Source of the DNA: an uncultured Desulfuromonadales bacterium
GTDB lineage: Bacteria; Desulfobacterota; Desulfuromonadia; Desulfuromonadales; Geopsychrobacteraceae
Assembly (NCBI GenBank): GCA_945788205.1
Contig: CALZLE010000521.1
Coordinates: forward strand, 1 to 17,205
DNA: 17,205 bases
Direction: 5' to 3'
The notes under the pieces were generated by a model. The model was not told the origin of the DNA. It searched no databases and saw only the letters and a list, made by a program, of their open reading frames with translations. The first letter of the stretch is position 1. Every line of letters starts with the position of its first letter. A program made the position numbers and the translations under genes. Shown here one piece after another: positions 15,572 to 17,205 of the stretch.

Positions 15572-16852
15572 ATGATAAAATCAAAAAACCACAACACTCA
15601 TTGTAATCAGCGCTATCCAGTCCACCGGAGACTTAGTGTCCGGGCGGGTTTTCTGTTTGCCAACTTCCTCCTTATCGTCATGGCGCTTTACCACCTTAAG
15701 CCGGCCAGTCGATCACTATTTATTGAGTATCTGGGTGCGGATCAGCTGCCTTTTGTCTGGATCGGCACCGCTCTGACCATGGCATTGCTTATCGGCAGCT
15801 ACCACCGGGTGGTTGAACACTTCAGTCGCTTTAAAGTCGTGCTTGGCACCTGCCTCAGTCTCAGCCTGTTACTGGTTGTATTTCGACTGTTACTGCTCGA
15901 TCCAGGGCCAGTTGTCGCGACCAGCTTTTACATTTTTGTCGATATCCTCGGCGTGCTGATGGTCGAGCAATTCTGGAGCTTAACCAATTCGATCTACAGC
16001 ACCGCCGAAGGGAAAAACTGGTACGGTTTTATCGGCACCGGTGGATTAGTCGGCGGAGTGCTTGGTGGTTTGGTGGCTGCCCTGCTGCTCGACAAAACAG
16101 CTCTGAAAACCGCTGACATGCTGCTGGTTGCTGCAGCAATTATTCTGACCCTGTTTGTTCTGACCTGGATGATGGAACGACTGGGGCTCTATTGCGAAGT
16201 CACCATGCATGGCCAAGAAACACGCTATTCCGGCGGCTGGCAAGCATTGAAACGGAGTCGTTTTCTGATCTTGATCACCGGGATCCTGTTACTTGCACAA
16301 CTGGCCTCACCATTGATCGAATATCAATTCATGAAGACTGTCGAGGTCAATTACACCCAAGTCGATATGCGTACTGCCTTTCTATCGATCTTTTTCAGCA
16401 TCATGGGTGGTGTTTCAATCATCGTCAACCTGCTGATCACCCCTTTGATTCATCGTGCCTTCGGCGTCATTGCCGGGCTGCTGGTACAGCCGGGGATGAT
16501 CATCCTCTGTATGTTCGGCTTTCTCATGCAACCCGGCTTACTGCTAATATCTGCAGCGAAGATCTCCGATCGGGGCCTTTCCTACTCCATAAACCGGGCC
16601 TCCAAGGAGCTGCTCTACGTGCCGATCGATTCCCTGCTGATTTATCAGGCAAAAGCCTGGATCGACATGTTCGGCTACCGCATGTTTAAAATTTTTGGGT
16701 CCGTTCTGATCCTGATCTTTACCCGCTGGCTACCGACTCCGCTGAGTATTCCAGAACTCAGCTGGTTGGTATTGATTATCTGCTCGATTTGGCTGCTTGT
16801 TCTCCGTTACCTGAGTCGCGAATACCAGCAGGTTGGGGAAATCGAGGACTGA
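15572..16852 (+). CDS. Integral membrane carrier resembling NTT/TLC-type ATP:ADP translocases (MFS-like)
   Basis: The 426-residue protein is very hydrophobic, with about 10-12 membrane segments. Several stretches recall the TLC/NTT nucleotide transporters: 'ALYHLKPASRSLF' (38-50) where NTTs have a conserved Lys-containing segment, 'SLTNSIYSTAEGKNWYGFIG' (136-155), and a long motif at 332-377 with 'YSINRASKELLYVPID', 'KAWIDMFGYR' and 'FKIFGS', the pattern seen in NTT-like MFS proteins of free-living proteobacteria. Classical NTTs exchange ATP for ADP + Pi across membranes; the substrate of these distant bacterial relatives is generally unproven. The ATG at 15572 has only a weak A-rich leader and no clear Shine-Dalgarno site; longer in-frame starts would run into the divergent gene. 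A lipoprotein gene follows after 82 bases. Assignment to the superfamily is fairly secure, ATP/ADP transport is inference. Confidence 0.75.
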   Translation: MIKSKNHNTHCNQRYPVHRRLSVRAGFLFANFLLIVMALYHLKPASRSLFIEYLGADQLPFVWIGTALTMALLIGSYHRVVEHFSRFKVVLGTCLSLSLLLVVFRLLLLDPGPVVATSFYIFVDILGVLMVEQFWSLTNSIYSTAEGKNWYGFIGTGGLVGGVLGGLVAALLLDKTALKTADMLLVAAAIILTLFVLTWMMERLGLYCEVTMHGQETRYSGGWQALKRSRFLILITGILLLAQLASPLIEYQFMKTVEVNYTQVDMRTAFLSIFFSIMGGVSIIVNLLITPLIHRAFGVIAGLLVQPGMIILCMFGFLMQPGLLLISAAKISDRGLSYSINRASKELLYVPIDSLLIYQAKAWIDMFGYRMFKIFGSVLILIFTRWLPTPLSIPELSWLVLIICSIWLLVLRYLSREYQQVGEIED

Positions 16853-16934
16853 GCAGAGATCGCATTGATCCGAGTAAATTTTCCATGAACCTATTTGACA
16901 AATAAACATATCCACAGAGAAGGGAAAACAAACA

Positions 16935-17205
16935 ATGACGATGAGAGGTCTTAGAGGTGCGATCGCAATTATATTTATCATGATCCTTTCTGGCTGTGCC
17001 ATGCAATGGGAACCCAATTGGCGAGCGGCGGGGCCTAACGAACCGACCCCCCAATCTGAGCAAAGCGCAATCCAGGCTCGGCTTCTTTTTGAACAGGCAA
17101 AAGATCAGAAAACCCTGCTCGAGTCAATCGCTGCCCATCAGAAAGTTCTGGCTGAAAATCCGGGGGATTACGAAACCCTGGCCAGCTTGAGCACTCAACA
17201 TATCC
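16935..17205 (+). CDS. Lipoprotein with TPR-like repeats, 3' truncated by window edge
   Basis: The frame is open from ATG 16935 to the window end (90 codons, no stop). The N-terminus is a lipoprotein signal: basic n-region, Ile-rich core and lipobox 'LSGC' with the lipidated cysteine at residue 21. After a short Pro/Asn-rich linker, 'AIQARLLFEQAKDQKTLLES' and 'HQKVLAENPGDYETLASLS' look like a tetratricopeptide helix pair with the usual N-P turn, suggesting a protein-interaction scaffold on the membrane. It somewhat resembles TatT-type TPR lipoproteins associated with TRAP transporters, but this cannot be settled from 90 residues. GAGAAGGGA (about 16917-16925) provides the ribosome binding site. 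The 82-base gap after the carrier gene has a lone TTGACA (16895-16900) without a good -10, so co-transcription with the carrier is possible. Confidence 0.8.
   Translation, partial: MTMRGLRGAIAIIFIMILSGCAMQWEPNWRAAGPNEPTPQSEQSAIQARLLFEQAKDQKTLLESIAAHQKVLAENPGDYETLASLSTQHI

Overview
Gene-dense bacterial chromosomal DNA of moderate GC with 12 protein-coding genes, two of them cut by the window edges. The gene types suggest a Gram-negative, probably anaerobic or microaerophilic free-living bacterium: response regulator-PP2C and HDOD signalling proteins, an HdrD-like iron-sulfur protein, many Sec-exported proteins and a lipoprotein. The style resembles Desulfuromonadia (Geobacter/Desulfuromonas relatives), but that is inference and no rRNA or marker gene is present. 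I saw no tRNA, rRNA, CRISPR array, insertion sequence or phage gene, and no stretch over 300 bases lacks a gene.

Left part (1-7122), signalling. The window opens in the 3' end of an NAD(P)-binding/DUF2867 protein. Convergent to it is a response regulator fused to a SpoIIE/RsbU-type PP2C phosphatase. After a 230-base divergent intergenic region comes an apparent operon: a secreted VWA-domain protein, a membrane sensor histidine kinase and an OmpR-family response regulator. Its upstream DNA carries three 11-base-phased repeats and an extended -10 box, a plausible autoregulated promoter. A convergent HDOD protein follows, with a clear sigma-70-type promoter.

Middle part (7123-10357). A ClC-type chloride/proton transporter with C-terminal CBS domains is followed by an HdrD/GlpC-like protein with two [4Fe-4S] motifs and two CCG modules.

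Right part (10471-17205) is the most interesting. It encodes an exported dikinase-like protein with a phosphohistidine domain followed by a C-terminal PPDK-type ATP-grasp domain. That is the order of glucan water dikinases rather than PEP synthase, and there is no PEP/pyruvate-binding barrel. The stop of this gene overlaps the start of an exported serine hydrolase with a class A beta-lactamase-like fold. A second, related exported serine hydrolase is convergent with the first. Diverging from it, with 37 bases between the two start codons, is a membrane protein resembling the NTT/TLC ATP:ADP translocases. A TPR-like lipoprotein follows and runs off the window. ATP is not normally available outside the cytoplasm, so an exported ATP-dependent dikinase next to a nucleotide-translocase-like carrier suggests an envelope phosphorylation system, perhaps acting on cell wall or glycan material. 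This is a hypothesis from domain content and proximity only. All motif positions were counted by hand.
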